From positions 1,860,001 to 1,924,000 of the forward strand of contig NC_016041.1 of NCBI RefSeq assembly GCF_000226565.1: 64,000 nucleotides of DNA, given 5' to 3'. This document shows positions 8,131 through 17,799 of this stretch, one piece after another; position 1 is the first letter of the stretch, and each line of letters starts with the position of its first letter. The notes beneath the pieces were generated by a model, which saw only the letters and a program-made list of their open reading frames with translations, searched no databases and was not told the DNA's origin. This DNA is from Glaciecola nitratireducens FR1064. Its GTDB lineage: Bacteria > Pseudomonadota > Gammaproteobacteria > Enterobacterales > Alteromonadaceae. Both the position numbers and the translations under genes were made by a program.

Positions 8131-9165
8131 ATGACAGACAGCATTAGCTTACCTACCTATTATTTTGGTCACGTTATCAGTGTGCTCAAACAGGCGGGCA
8201 TTGGCATTGATAAGTGGCTCGCATCGCAACATTTAGATTTGGCAAAATTGTTAGAGGCTGATGCAAGAGTCAGTGTGCAACAGTTTGATGGCTTGATGAA
8301 GACAGTGATAGAAAGTCGCAGATTCGAAGACCTCGGGCTGTTGGTTGGGAAAAGGCTTGAAATTGCGCATCACGGTGACTTTGGGCTGGCTATTTTAAAT
8401 AGCGCCACGCTGCATCAAGTCCTCGATTTTCACGTTACTTTTCTTCCTATCAGAGTGCCATTTGTAAAGCTAAGCTATAGGATAGAGGGATCGCAAGTGG
8501 TCATAACATTAGCCGATGAGCATTGGCAAGGAAGTCTGCATAGGGCCGTTATCGAAGCGGTTATGATAGCTATCGTTAATATGCTTCACGCGATTAAGTT
8601 TCAAGATAGCAGCCAATTGCTAATTGATTTGGTTAAGTTTGATTATTCGAAGCCTAGATACTACAAAAAGTATGATTATCTAAAAGTTGATGAACTCATA
8701 TTCGATAAGTCAGAATGCTCATTATACTTTTCAAAAAGATTTATTGATAAACCGCTGGCATTTGCAGATGAGTTTAGCTTTCAACGTGCTGTGCTGAACT
8801 GCCAAAAGGATCTGGATTCATATTTGCAGCATGATCTCAATGCTGTTGATCACGTTTTGAAACTGTTAAGAGAAGAAGATGGGATCAATCTGACGCTGGA
8901 TAATATTGCAGAAGAGCTTCACACTAGCAAACGCTCCCTGCACCGCGAATTGGAGAGGGAAGGTACAAGTTTCAAAATATTACTGAAAAAAGTAAAAGCG
9001 CAAAGAGCCACTGCACTTCTCCAACAAGGAAAGTCAGTGACTGAAGTGGCAGATATTTTAAATTACTCAGATTGTGCCAATTTTAGAAGAGCTTTTAAAA
9101 TGTGGTTCGGAGACGCTCCTAAAGAATGGATCGCAAAAAACAGGAAAGAGAATGCAAGCGAATGA
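8131..9165 (+). CDS. AraC-family transcriptional regulator, probable regulator of alkB
   Basis: Residues about 20-205 form a ligand-sensing domain of the kind found in OruR- and AlkR-type AraC regulators (Arabinose_bd type), including GLLVGKRLEIAHHGDFGLAI. The C-terminal third is a double helix-turn-helix: NIAEELHTSKRSLHRELERE, then ATALLQQGKSVTEVADILNY and FRRAFKMWFGDAPKEW. Length (344) is normal. It is divergent from alkB and overlaps the following alpha/beta hydrolase by 14 bases, so it is probably co-transcribed with it. In alkane degraders an AraC-type AlkR activates alkM/alkB; by analogy this protein may sense an alkane, alkanol or fatty acid. That role is inference from position. Confidence 0.85.
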   Translation: MTDSISLPTYYFGHVISVLKQAGIGIDKWLASQHLDLAKLLEADARVSVQQFDGLMKTVIESRRFEDLGLLVGKRLEIAHHGDFGLAILNSATLHQVLDFHVTFLPIRVPFVKLSYRIEGSQVVITLADEHWQGSLHRAVIEAVMIAIVNMLHAIKFQDSSQLLIDLVKFDYSKPRYYKKYDYLKVDELIFDKSECSLYFSKRFIDKPLAFADEFSFQRAVLNCQKDLDSYLQHDLNAVDHVLKLLREEDGINLTLDNIAEELHTSKRSLHRELEREGTSFKILLKKVKAQRATALLQQGKSVTEVADILNYSDCANFRRAFKMWFGDAPKEWIAKNRKENASE

Positions 9166-10000
9166 AGTCCCTAAGTTGAAAAGCGAGAAACAAGTTATCG
9201 TGCATTTTGCGCACGCGAACGGTTTCCCGGCTCAAAGTTATGCAAAACTCTTCGCTCATTTGAATGATAATATTGAGCTAATAGCATTAGATAAATTTGC
9301 GCATAACCCCGAATTTCCGCTCAACAATAATTGGGAAAATCAAGTTGATGAATTAATTCATTTTGTCGAAATGAAACAAGCTGAAATAAATCCTGATCTA
9401 CCTATTGTTTTGGTTGGGCATTCGTTCGGTGCAGTGATTTCTTTTTTAGCTTGTTGTAAAAAGCCAGCCTTATTTTCTGGGTTGATAATGCTCGACCCAC
9501 CACTGATAACAGGCCTGGCGAGCTGGGTTTTTAGATTTGCAAAGAAAGGGAAGTTAATTGACAAAATTACGCCAGCGGGTAAAACCAAAATTAGAAATAC
9601 AAAATGGCATCATAAAACAGATTTAGTGCAATATTTTGGTCAGCGTGCACTGTTTAAAAATATGGATATCGAATGTATCGCGGATTACGTTTCGGCGGTC
9701 ACACATGAGCATCAGGGGCAGAGAGTGCTACATTTTGATGTCCAAGTCGAGGCCGATATATTCAGAACAATTCCTGCGAATTTGCATAAGCAATACGGTA
9801 AGTTAAACACGCCAAGTTACTTGTTAACGGGAAAATATACTGAAGTTTGCGTCGAAAAGCTTCGAAATCCCTTTATTAAGGGAAACGCTAATATCACTCA
9901 TGAAGCTTTTGATTTTGGCGGACACATGTTTCCACTTGAAAGACCCATTGAGGTTGCCTCTCGACTAAATTCATTAATTACTCAGTTTATTGCCGATTGA
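9152..10000 (+). CDS. Alpha/beta hydrolase
   Basis: An alpha/beta-hydrolase-fold enzyme, probably an esterase or lipase-like hydrolase in the cytoplasm; no signal peptide is seen. The nucleophile elbow is VLVGHSFGAVIS, giving the catalytic serine in GHSFG. HFAHANGFPAQSY near the N-terminus supplies the oxyanion-hole loop, and GGHMFPLERP near the C-terminus gives the catalytic histidine. The start at 9152 is chosen because AGGAAAGAG lies directly upstream; upstream in-frame ATGs fall inside the AraC gene. This gives 282 residues, usual for the family. It overlaps the regulator by 14 bases. Its link to AlkB chemistry is inferred from position only. Confidence 0.8.
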   Translation: MQANEVPKLKSEKQVIVHFAHANGFPAQSYAKLFAHLNDNIELIALDKFAHNPEFPLNNNWENQVDELIHFVEMKQAEINPDLPIVLVGHSFGAVISFLACCKKPALFSGLIMLDPPLITGLASWVFRFAKKGKLIDKITPAGKTKIRNTKWHHKTDLVQYFGQRALFKNMDIECIADYVSAVTHEHQGQRVLHFDVQVEADIFRTIPANLHKQYGKLNTPSYLLTGKYTEVCVEKLRNPFIKGNANITHEAFDFGGHMFPLERPIEVASRLNSLITQFIAD

Positions 10001-10099
10001 ATAAAGAAGATATTTAAAGGTCGCACTCAGAAATAAGAACCAAGGGGCCAGGTCCTTTGAAATAATAAATTAAAAATAGTCAAAGACCGTTTATCAAAA

Positions 10100-10123
10100 G
10101 GGGGCTTTCGCCCCCATTTTTCT
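10100..10123. terminator. Bidirectional intrinsic terminator
   Basis: Inverted repeat GGGGGC-TTTC-GCCCCC (10100-10115) flanked by T-rich sequence on the plus strand and an A-run on the left that gives TTTT on the minus strand. It sits between the convergent hydrolase gene and glgC and can serve both. Confidence 0.85.
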
Positions 10124-10140
10124 AAACAAGACAGCGAAAC

Positions 10141-11400
10141 TTATAAGGCATCTAATGCCATTTTAGTCACTAGCACAACACCGTTCTCAGACACTCTAAA
10201 TCCTCTAGCTCGATCATCGTCATGGTTATGTCCGATCGTAGTTCCTTCCGGAATATGACAACCTCGGTCAATAATGGCTTTCTTGATCTTACAATTAGCA
10301 CCAATCGTCACCTCTGGCAGTATTACGGTTTGTTCAACTTTGCTACCAGAACTCACTCTTACATTACTAAAGCAGATGCTTTCGATTAACGTAGCGCCAG
10401 AAATAATACAACCGCCAGAAACAACTGAGTTTAAAGCGTCTCCGCGGTTATCAGCACTCTCCATGACAAATTTAGCCGGGGGAAGTTGCTCTTGGTAAGT
10501 CCAAACAGGCCATTGTTTGTCATACAAGTTTAGTGCAGGAACCGGAGCAACGAGTTCCATGTTGGCCTCCCAGTATGAATCAAGTGTGCCAACATCGCGC
10601 CAATACGAATCATTTTTGCTGCTTTTAGAAAACTCAAAGGCATAAACGTCATGATTATCGATAATGGCCGGGATAATGTCCTTGCCGAAGTCTCGTTCTG
10701 AGCCCTTGGTTTGAGAATCACGCTCTAGCTGCTCGAATAAAAATGCGGTATCAAAAACATAGTTGCCCATAGACGCTAGGCAATAGCCAGGCGATCCTGC
10801 TAGGGGTGTGGGCTCTGATGGTTTTTCAGCAAATTCGATTATTTTATTATTTTCGTCTACCGATATAACACCAAACGCATTCCGAGCTTGTTCGATAGGA
10901 ACGGCAATGGTGCTCACGGTCATCTTGGCACCGGATTCGACATGCTGCGCTAATATATGTCCATAGTCTTGACGATAAATATGGTCGCCAGAAAGAACCA
11001 TGACGTATTTGGGTAATTCGTCTCTTATAATATCGATGTTTTGATAAACAGCATCGGCTGTGCCCTGATACCACTCTTCTGAGAAGCGCTGAGACGCGGG
11101 TAAAATTTCGACTGACTCTCCCAATTCCTTTTTGAAATGGCCCCAACCGCGCACTAAATGCCTAATCAAAGAATGTGACTTATATTGGGTTAGAACACCA
11201 ATGTTTCGTATCCCGGAATTAACACAATTGGAGAGAGGAAAGTCGATAATACGAAATTTACCACCAAAATAGAGCGCAGGCTTCGCACGCCAGTTGGTAA
11301 GCTCAAACAATCTGGACCCTCTACCACCGGCTAATACTAATGCGTAGGTGTCTTTTGTTAGGTTACTAATATAGCGGACGTTATCGTTCGTTTTAGGCAT
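10141..11400 (-). CDS. glgC: Glucose-1-phosphate adenylyltransferase
   Basis: Makes ADP-glucose from ATP and glucose-1-phosphate, the first committed step of bacterial glycogen synthesis. The N-terminal nucleotidyltransferase domain has [33 protein letters not shown] and [29 protein letters not shown] and the substrate-site [15 protein letters not shown] also match. A C-terminal left-handed beta-helix region follows ([33 protein letters not shown]). Length (419) is close to the E. coli enzyme (431). No other glycogen gene is adjacent: upstream on the same strand is an MscS-type channel and downstream is the convergent hydrolase. It is therefore an orphan copy, with glgA and glgB expected elsewhere. 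Confidence 0.95.
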   Translation of the reverse strand: MPKTNDNVRYISNLTKDTYALVLAGGRGSRLFELTNWRAKPALYFGGKFRIIDFPLSNCVNSGIRNIGVLTQYKSHSLIRHLVRGWGHFKKELGESVEILPASQRFSEEWYQGTADAVYQNIDIIRDELPKYVMVLSGDHIYRQDYGHILAQHVESGAKMTVSTIAVPIEQARNAFGVISVDENNKIIEFAEKPSEPTPLAGSPGYCLASMGNYVFDTAFLFEQLERDSQTKGSERDFGKDIIPAIIDNHDVYAFEFSKSSKNDSYWRDVGTLDSYWEANMELVAPVPALNLYDKQWPVWTYQEQLPPAKFVMESADNRGDALNSVVSGGCIISGATLIESICFSNVRVSSGSKVEQTVILPEVTIGANCKIKKAIIDRGCHIPEGTTIGHNHDDDRARGFRVSENGVVLVTKMALDAL

Positions 11401-11518
11401 TGAGGCATTCCTTTACAAAAAATTCATAAGAGAGCGTATTTGCTTTACAAAATTAACAAATTCACTGACTCCATTAAATATACTCTTTTTAGATAATTTG
11501 TATAGAAATCATCACTAC

Positions 11519-12403
11519 TTATTCAACAGATAGTGCTTTTATATCTTCACTGCGCGACATTTTTTCTTGTTCTTTCAGATTCTGATGCCACAAGTAAAAA
11601 AACTCTTTAGTGATTGCTTGTTGAATTTTTAAGTTCTGTTCTACGGGACAGAAAAGGTCAACCGTAATACAAACCTTCGCATATTGGTTAGTATGAATAT
11701 GAAAGTTGGGTTCAACGTTAATGAAATCTATGTCCATTCTTTTTTCAATAACATTCTTATAACGCTCTGCAACATCGGCAAAGTCTTCACAGTATTTTTG
11801 CGCGCTGACTGAAAGCTTTTCGATAATAGGGATAACGTCAATAAGCGGCTCACATGTTATTGTGAACTGATTCATACTGTAGCGTCTTAAAAAGTTAAGG
11901 TTTTTAACCGTTTTAAGTAGTAGCTGATTATTAGGAATAAAAAGATGCTTTCCTGTATAACTGTTGGAATGCAGGTCAACTTCCAGCATGGTTACTTTGG
12001 TCCAGTCAGCCACAATTACTTCGCCGACCCCGTCTTGCACCTGTATCCAATCTCCAATTCGAAATGGTCTTGCACTAAGGTAATAAAAATACCCGATAAA
12101 GCATTGAATAAATTCTTTGGTCGCGAATACGATGGCAAACATAAATGCTGCAATCGATAGGGCAAACTGCTGAATTTCACTAGACCAGAGCACCAGAATA
12201 AAAAATACGAGGCTTATATTTAGAGAGTTATTTAAGGTATTTACTTGCGAGCGATAGTTCTTATTCAGTTTTTTACCGCGGTCGACTAAAACACGCTTCA
12301 ATATTGATTTAACGACACCGACTAAGATAATGAGGCAAACCGAGATGACCGACTTTTGAAGATTGGTATTTTCAAGGTAGACAAAATATTGGTCTACAAA
12401 CAT
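11519..12403 (-). CDS. MscS-family mechanosensitive ion channel
   Basis: Small-conductance mechanosensitive channel homologue of the inner membrane, likely involved in relief of osmotic pressure. Three hydrophobic segments cover residues about 17-35, 60-80 and 83-110; the third is followed by the MscS beta domain beginning RPFRIGDWIQVQDGVGEVIV and TMLEVDLHSNSYTGKHLFIPNN. Residues 180-294 form the cytoplasmic vestibule domain. At 294 residues it is near the size of E. coli MscS (286). The pore helix is less glycine/alanine-rich than in MscS itself, so conductance may differ. It lies upstream of glgC on the same strand with a 118-base gap, possibly separate transcripts. Confidence 0.85.
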   Translation of the reverse strand: MFVDQYFVYLENTNLQKSVISVCLIILVGVVKSILKRVLVDRGKKLNKNYRSQVNTLNNSLNISLVFFILVLWSSEIQQFALSIAAFMFAIVFATKEFIQCFIGYFYYLSARPFRIGDWIQVQDGVGEVIVADWTKVTMLEVDLHSNSYTGKHLFIPNNQLLLKTVKNLNFLRRYSMNQFTITCEPLIDVIPIIEKLSVSAQKYCEDFADVAERYKNVIEKRMDIDFINVEPNFHIHTNQYAKVCITVDLFCPVEQNLKIQQAITKEFFYLWHQNLKEQEKMSRSEDIKALSVE

Positions 12404-12596
12404 GGACGTGACACACCTTTTTTTAATGATATTTACGAATGGCGGTAGAATAACAGATAGATTGTTTAAACGCTAAATGTGCAGCCATGATGCAACAGGA
12501 AAAAGAGATGATTTACATAGTGTTTATGAAACAAATAAAACGATAAACTAAAAATGTACAACCAGAGTATAAATTAACCTGAAGAAGAGAGGTTTC

Positions 12597-13859
12597 GTGA
12601 GCAATAAAACAGTTAAATGGCGAATTGTAAGCACACTTGTATTGAGCAAGTTAACTGATATTTTAATATCAGCGAAAACAACTTTACCAACATTACTCAA
12701 TACACTTGGTGCGCCTTCTTGGATGCTTGGTTTTTTAGTACCGCTTCGAGAGTCGGGGTCGTTACTACCGCAGGCGATGATGAGTGCTTGGCTGACTAGT
12801 AAAAGCGATCGCAGAGCGCCGTGGGTAGCCAGTATGCTAATTCAAACATCGTTTATTGCGATTATGATATTGGTACCGCTAGTTGTGTTGCCAATTATCA
12901 TGAATCAAAATGCTGAAAGTTATGGCTTGCTCAGCGGTGCTGTTGTGCTTTTAGCTCTAATGGGCTTGAGCCTTGCTAGAGCAATGACGTCGTTGACAAT
13001 GAAGGACATTCAAGGAGAGCACTTAAAAAAAGGGCAGCGCGGTAATGTGGTCGGCATCGCTTCGACGTCGGCAGGCATACTCTCGTTATTGTTTGCTTCC
13101 TATATGATGTGGTCTGGCAAATTGAATGAACAGGTCATTATGATCATTGCGATATCATGTTTTGTCGCTATGTTACTTAGTGTGATTACTTTGAAAAGCC
13201 TCAAAACTACCGTAGAGGTGAAGAGTAGCGAGCAAGATGATGCGATTAAAAAGAGCCTAACGTTAGCTAAAGCAAAGTCCTATATAAATACTTTTTCAGG
13301 TGAACTCGGTCGCTTTATTTTAGTGCGCTCGTGCTTTGTACACACAGCACTTGTTGCGCCTTTTTATATTGCTTGGGCGAGCGGTTTATCAACCGGAAGT
13401 GGATTAGTTACCCTATCTAGCTTCATTGTCGCGCAAGCATCTGCGACTATTTTATCTTCTTATATCTGGGGAGCACTTTCAGACCGTAATGCTAAATTAA
13501 CCATGCAGCTAGGGGCTATCATCGTTGTCTTTATATGCTGTGTTACAGTCTTTATTATTCACTTTGGATTAACACAATCGGTTCACTCATTTTGGTTTGT
13601 AGCAGGGTACTTTTTAATAAGTGTGGGACATGAAGGAGCTCGCTCTGGTCGAAAAGTTTATGCACTGGATATCAAAGAGGGCGCCGACCGAACTGATTTT
13701 ATTGGTAAGGCAAACACGGCTATTGGCATTGTCATTTTGACCTTAGGTGGCCTTTATTCTGCCTTAACGTTTGCTGGTAATACCATTTTGTTTTCTGTCA
13801 TCGCATTAGGAATTATTGCAGGCCTGCTGCTTAGTTTGGGAATGAAGAATGAAAAATGA
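12597..13859 (+). CDS. MFS transporter of unknown substrate
   Basis: A 420-residue inner-membrane protein with about 12 hydrophobic segments. The N-terminus reads KTTLPTLLNTLGAPSWMLGF then PLRESGSLLPQAMMSAWL, and the cytoplasmic loop SKSDRRAPW follows, in the position of the MFS A-motif. A central hydrophilic loop covers residues about 200-235. The second half contains GRFILVRSCFVHTALVAPFY and SYIWGALSDRNAKLTMQ. GTG is chosen as the start because AGAGAGG lies immediately upstream. It stands alone between divergent mscS and the convergent liu operon. I cannot assign a substrate. Confidence 0.75.
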   Translation: MSNKTVKWRIVSTLVLSKLTDILISAKTTLPTLLNTLGAPSWMLGFLVPLRESGSLLPQAMMSAWLTSKSDRRAPWVASMLIQTSFIAIMILVPLVVLPIIMNQNAESYGLLSGAVVLLALMGLSLARAMTSLTMKDIQGEHLKKGQRGNVVGIASTSAGILSLLFASYMMWSGKLNEQVIMIIAISCFVAMLLSVITLKSLKTTVEVKSSEQDDAIKKSLTLAKAKSYINTFSGELGRFILVRSCFVHTALVAPFYIAWASGLSTGSGLVTLSSFIVAQASATILSSYIWGALSDRNAKLTMQLGAIIVVFICCVTVFIIHFGLTQSVHSFWFVAGYFLISVGHEGARSGRKVYALDIKEGADRTDFIGKANTAIGIVILTLGGLYSALTFAGNTILFSVIALGIIAGLLLSLGMKNEK

Positions 13860-13873
13860 TAGCGAAAAATGAG

Positions 13874-13904
13874 ACAAAAAAGAGAATGTAGAAACTACAC
13901 TCTC
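13874..13904. terminator. Intrinsic terminator between MFS gene and the liu operon
   Basis: A 10-bp stem with one mismatch (13882-13891 with 13895-13904, loop AAA). On the minus strand it is followed by a run of six T (from the A-run at 13875-13880), making a good terminator for the liu operon. On the plus strand it is followed by AATATTTATTTT, which may also end the MFS transcript. Confidence 0.7.
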
Positions 13905-13968
13905 AATATTTATTTTGCCAAAATTCTGTAAGTACGCTCAAAGGTACAAATAAAACAAGGCGATTTAC

Positions 13969-14868
13969 TTACCCAGCAGCAACGCCCACTTTTGAACCGT
14001 TCTTTCGGTTAAGCTTAAGCGATATTGAATTACCAACCTCGATGAGTTCAGCGAGGTTAATACCGGTTTCAATACCCATATTATGCAGCATATAAACAAC
14101 ATCTTCAGATGCAACATTACCTGATGCTCCTTTGGCGTAAGGACAGCCACCAAGACCCGCAACTGAACTATCAATTACGCGTATGCCCAGTTGCAGAGCG
14201 GTTAGAATGTTGGCCAGTGCTTGTCCATAAGTGTCGTGAAAATGTACCGCTAATTGATTGCTCGGAATAACTTGCAAGCATGCTTCAATAAGAGCTTTGG
14301 TTTTTAATGGTGTGCCAACGCCAATGGTATCACCGAGAGAAATCTCGTAGCATCCCATTTCTAATAGTGCTTTGCTGACAGCGACCACATCGTCAACCTT
14401 TACATCACCTTCATATGGGCAACCTAATACGCAAGATACATAGCCTCGAACGGGAATGCCGCGTTGTTTTGCTTTCTCTACGAGGGGAGCAAAACGTTTA
14501 AGACTTTCTTGAATACTACAGTTAATGTTTTTTTGTGAAAAGCTTTCAGAGGCAGCGCCGAAAACCGCGACTTCCTGTGTGTTAGCCTCCATAGCCATGT
14601 CAAAGCCTTTCATATTTGGCGTGAGTGCACTGTAGCGTGTCCCTTCAGCGCGCTTAATCGTCCTTATGACTTCATCGGAAGAGGCCATTTGCGGCACCCA
14701 TTTCGGCGACACAAAGCTACCCGCCTCGATGCGTTTAGCACCAACAAGAGAAAGTTGATTGATAAAATCAATTTTGTCTTGCGCCGTTAAGCTTGTTTTT
14801 TCATTTTGAAGTCCATCACGAGGACCAACTTCTACGATTTCGACCGTTTTAGGTAGTAGATTAAACAT
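13969..14868 (-). CDS. liuE: Hydroxymethylglutaryl-CoA lyase
   Basis: Splits 3-hydroxy-3-methylglutaryl-CoA into acetoacetate and acetyl-CoA, the last step of leucine breakdown. The TIM-barrel signature VEVGPRDGLQNE gives Arg17 and Asp18; HFHDTYGQ gives the metal-binding His209 and His211; the catalytic cysteine lies in GLGGCPYAKGASGN (Cys242). Length (299) is standard. It is the last gene of the minus-strand liu operon, 37 bases after liuD, and is followed by a terminator. The final residues AAG end at a TAA directly after a conserved KVGVA segment, so the C-terminus appears complete. Confidence 0.95.
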   Translation of the reverse strand: MFNLLPKTVEIVEVGPRDGLQNEKTSLTAQDKIDFINQLSLVGAKRIEAGSFVSPKWVPQMASSDEVIRTIKRAEGTRYSALTPNMKGFDMAMEANTQEVAVFGAASESFSQKNINCSIQESLKRFAPLVEKAKQRGIPVRGYVSCVLGCPYEGDVKVDDVVAVSKALLEMGCYEISLGDTIGVGTPLKTKALIEACLQVIPSNQLAVHFHDTYGQALANILTALQLGIRVIDSSVAGLGGCPYAKGASGNVASEDVVYMLHNMGIETGINLAELIEVGNSISLKLNRKNGSKVGVAAG

Positions 14869-14905
14869 TTGTTATCACCTTTATTTTGCTCAACTGGCTC
14901 AAGCG

Positions 14906-16912
14906 CTACTCTGTGTCACTTTTAGTGATGTCGATTAAAGCAACTCCGCCGCTGACCAGATCTCCAGTGTTAAAAAAGCATTCTGCAACGGTGCCATCAT
15001 AGGGGGCTTTAATACTGTGCTCCATTTTCATCGCTTCAACAATGATGAGCTGTTGCCCTTTGGTAACCTTGTCGCCGGCTTTCACTAGTAACGCAACCAC
15101 GGTGCCATTCATTGGAGCGACAACCGCATTAGCATGATCATCTTCGCCAACCTCACCCAAATCAGGGCCTTGAATTTGCGCCGTCAGCATACCTTGTGAG
15201 GTAAATAAACTAATGGTGGCGTCATTAAACATGATAGGAGAGGCTGTTTTTACACCATTTAATGAACAGGTAAGTGTGTCGTCAGTGATGCTGCCTGAAA
15301 CAGTCATCTCGACTTGATTAATATGTAAAGTCCATTGTTTAGGGCTTTCTACTGATGCTATGTTCATTGTGGCACTAACGCTATAAAGCTTGTCATTAAC
15401 CAGCAGCTCAATAAGCTCAGGATGGGCTAAATTGCTGCGATAGCTATCGTGTATATTCCATGGCGAATCTTCTGGCTCTCCCTCCAGTTGATTATGTTCA
15501 GACAATAGGTAACCCAAAACAATAGCCGGTAGATAGGTGTCGACGTCAACACTGGTTTGAGTGCTAATACTTTCGTTATGACGCTCAATAAAATCGGTGG
15601 TTAATTGGGCCTGTTTGAAAGGCGTTGACCCTGCAATTCTGCGAAGGTAATCAATGTTTGTTGTAACGCCACCAATGGCGTAATGCTGCAGACAGCTTTC
15701 TAATCTTGATAGTGCCTTCTCACGATTTTCATCCCAAACAACCAATTTTGCTATCATCGGATCGTAATAGATAGAAACCTCATCACCTTGTTCAACACCG
15801 GTGTCTACTCTTACGTTGGCGTTTGTTTCGGGTGTTTTGAGAAGATGCAATGTGCCTGTTGCCGGTAAAAAGTCATTATTCGGGTCTTCAGCATAAATAC
15901 GAGCTTCAAATGAATGGCCCTTGATGCTTAGTTCGGATTGTTCTTTTGGTAACAGCTCATTGTTAGCAACACGAATTTGCCATTCAACTAAATCTTCCCC
16001 AGTAATCATTTCAGTTACCGGATGTTCAACCTGCAGGCGTGTATTCATCTCCATAAAATAAAAACTACCGTCGGTGTCGAGCAGAAACTCAACCGTACCA
16101 GCGCCAGAATAATTGATAGCGAAGGCTGCGGTTAATGCTGCTTCACCCATTTGAGCTCGGAGAGCTTCAGACATGTTGGGAGCAGGGGCTTCTTCAATCA
16201 CTTTTTGATGGCGACGTTGTATTGAACAGTCACGCTCGAACAAATAAACACCGTTTTTATGGTTGTCACAGAAGACTTGTATTTCAACATGGCGAGGTTC
16301 GGTCAAGTACTTCTCAACCAGCATTTTGTCGTCGCTGAAACTCGACATCGCCTCGCGCTTTGCCGCTGCTAATGCGTCATCAAATTCTTGTTCTGACCAA
16401 ACTTGGCGCATACCTTTACCACCGCCGCCAGCGGTCGCTTTTAACAAAACGGGATAGCCCATATCATTCGCACTTTGCTTAATTAAAGTGGGGTTTTGGT
16501 CGTCGCCGTGGTAGCCAGGGACAAGTGGTACGCCCGCTTCTTGCATAATTTGTTTTGCTGCTGACTTTGAGCCCATCGCCTCAATGGCTTCTATAGTAGG
16601 GCCAATAAAGATAATACCTTGGTCAGCACATGCTTTGGCAAATTGCGCATTTTCAGACAAAAAGCCGTAACCTGGATGGATGGCGTCAACGTTCAATGCT
16701 TTGGCTTTTTGTAAAATTAGGTCGCCGCGCAAGTAGCTGTCTTTTGATGGCGCCGGACCTATGCACACCGCTTCGTCTGCGTGTTTTACATGGAGCGCAT
16801 TAGCATCAGCTTCGGAGTATACTGCAACCGTAGATATGCCCATTTTCTTTGCCGTTTTTATGACTCGGCAGGCGATTTCGCCGCGGTTAGCAATCAGTAT
16901 TTTCTTGATCAT
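14906..16912 (-). CDS. liuD: Methylcrotonyl-CoA carboxylase, biotin-containing alpha subunit
   Basis: Carries biotin and carboxylates it with ATP and bicarbonate; with LiuB it converts 3-methylcrotonyl-CoA to 3-methylglutaconyl-CoA. Domains in order: biotin carboxylase N-domain (KILIANRGEIACRVIKTAK), ATP-grasp with the glycine loop ATAGGGGKGMRQV, biotin carboxylase C-domain, a linker, and a C-terminal biotinyl domain with EAMKMEHS (biotin on the lysine, residue 629). I place the start at the ATG at 16912, which overlaps the stop of liuC as ATGA and begins MIKKILIANRG; a TTG four codons upstream is less likely. This gives 668 residues, normal for MccA. Confidence 0.95.
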   Translation of the reverse strand: MIKKILIANRGEIACRVIKTAKKMGISTVAVYSEADANALHVKHADEAVCIGPAPSKDSYLRGDLILQKAKALNVDAIHPGYGFLSENAQFAKACADQGIIFIGPTIEAIEAMGSKSAAKQIMQEAGVPLVPGYHGDDQNPTLIKQSANDMGYPVLLKATAGGGGKGMRQVWSEQEFDDALAAAKREAMSSFSDDKMLVEKYLTEPRHVEIQVFCDNHKNGVYLFERDCSIQRRHQKVIEEAPAPNMSEALRAQMGEAALTAAFAINYSGAGTVEFLLDTDGSFYFMEMNTRLQVEHPVTEMITGEDLVEWQIRVANNELLPKEQSELSIKGHSFEARIYAEDPNNDFLPATGTLHLLKTPETNANVRVDTGVEQGDEVSIYYDPMIAKLVVWDENREKALSRLESCLQHYAIGGVTTNIDYLRRIAGSTPFKQAQLTTDFIERHNESISTQTSVDVDTYLPAIVLGYLLSEHNQLEGEPEDSPWNIHDSYRSNLAHPELIELLVNDKLYSVSATMNIASVESPKQWTLHINQVEMTVSGSITDDTLTCSLNGVKTASPIMFNDATISLFTSQGMLTAQIQGPDLGEVGEDDHANAVVAPMNGTVVALLVKAGDKVTKGQQLIIVEAMKMEHSIKAPYDGTVAECFFNTGDLVSGGVALIDITKSDTE

Positions 16913-17703
16913 ACGTTTTTCCAATTCGGTGTACGTTTTTCTAAAAACGCAGTTAAGCCTTCTTGTCCTTCGTCTGAGACACGAACGCTAGCGATTAAAT
17001 CACTCGTTTCATCAATCAGTTTCTCATCAATTGCACAATAGCTAATTTTGTTGACTAACTGTTTGGCGATAGCAACAGACGATGGCCCGTTGTTGAGAAG
17101 GGGTAAAATAACATTCTCGACACTTGACTCGAGTTCTTCTTCACTCACTACTTCGCTTAACAAACCAATGCGTCGCGCTCTGAGCGCAGACATCACTTCT
17201 GCTGTCATAAAGTAGCGTTTTGACAATCTTGGTCCTATCGCCTCAATAACATAAGGGCTGATTGTCGCGGGTACGAGACCGAGTTTTACTTCACTCAAAC
17301 AAAATTTGCTTAATTTGCTGCCAATCGCAATATCACAACAAGCGACTAATCCTACGCCTCCTCCGTATACAGCGCCTTGTACACGCGCGATGGTTGGTTT
17401 GTTGAGGTTGTATAGCGTGCTAAAAAGCTTTGCTAGCTGCTCCGCATCTTGACGATTTTCAGCATAGGAATAACTGGCCATTTTTTTCATCCAGTTTAAA
17501 TCAGCACCAGCACAAAATGATTTGCCTGTTGCAGCGAGAACCATCACTCTCACATCATTATTCTGATGGATAGATTCGAATGCATTGATCAGTTCGACAA
17601 TAATCGTGTCATCGAAGGCATTGTGAATATGTGGACGATTAAGAGTTACTGTAGCAACGCCTCGATTGTCAATGTCTATTGTAATTGCGTCTTGTTCTGT
17701 CAT
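16909..17703 (-). CDS. liuC: Methylglutaconyl-CoA hydratase (enoyl-CoA hydratase family)
   Basis: Crotonase-fold enzyme that hydrates 3-methylglutaconyl-CoA to HMG-CoA in the leucine pathway. The protein shows VTLNRPHIHNAFDDTII, the acyl-CoA pocket KSFCAGADLNWMK, the second oxyanion loop GAVYGGGVGLVACCDIAIGS and FCLSEVKLGLVPATISPYV. I place the start at ATG 17703 because the sequence ATGGAGAT just upstream provides a GGAG ribosome-binding site six bases away; an ATG four codons earlier contains that site itself. It overlaps liuD by four bases, implying translational coupling. The assignment among crotonases comes from its place between liuB and liuD. Confidence 0.9.
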   Translation of the reverse strand: MTEQDAITIDIDNRGVATVTLNRPHIHNAFDDTIIVELINAFESIHQNNDVRVMVLAATGKSFCAGADLNWMKKMASYSYAENRQDAEQLAKLFSTLYNLNKPTIARVQGAVYGGGVGLVACCDIAIGSKLSKFCLSEVKLGLVPATISPYVIEAIGPRLSKRYFMTAEVMSALRARRIGLLSEVVSEEELESSVENVILPLLNNGPSSVAIAKQLVNKISYCAIDEKLIDETSDLIASVRVSDEGQEGLTAFLEKRTPNWKNV

Positions 17704-17799
17704 TTTTATCTCCATCGGTTATTCAGCTTCAGTTATTTTGACTGTGCACAAATCGCTGTCTGTGTTGTTCAGCGTTTGTCACGAGTTTATGTAGCTGAG

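Noticed and set aside
12597-13859. Link of the second MFS protein to the liu operon
   Set aside because: It is convergent and separated by a terminator; nothing in the sequence supports a role in leucine or isovalerate uptake.
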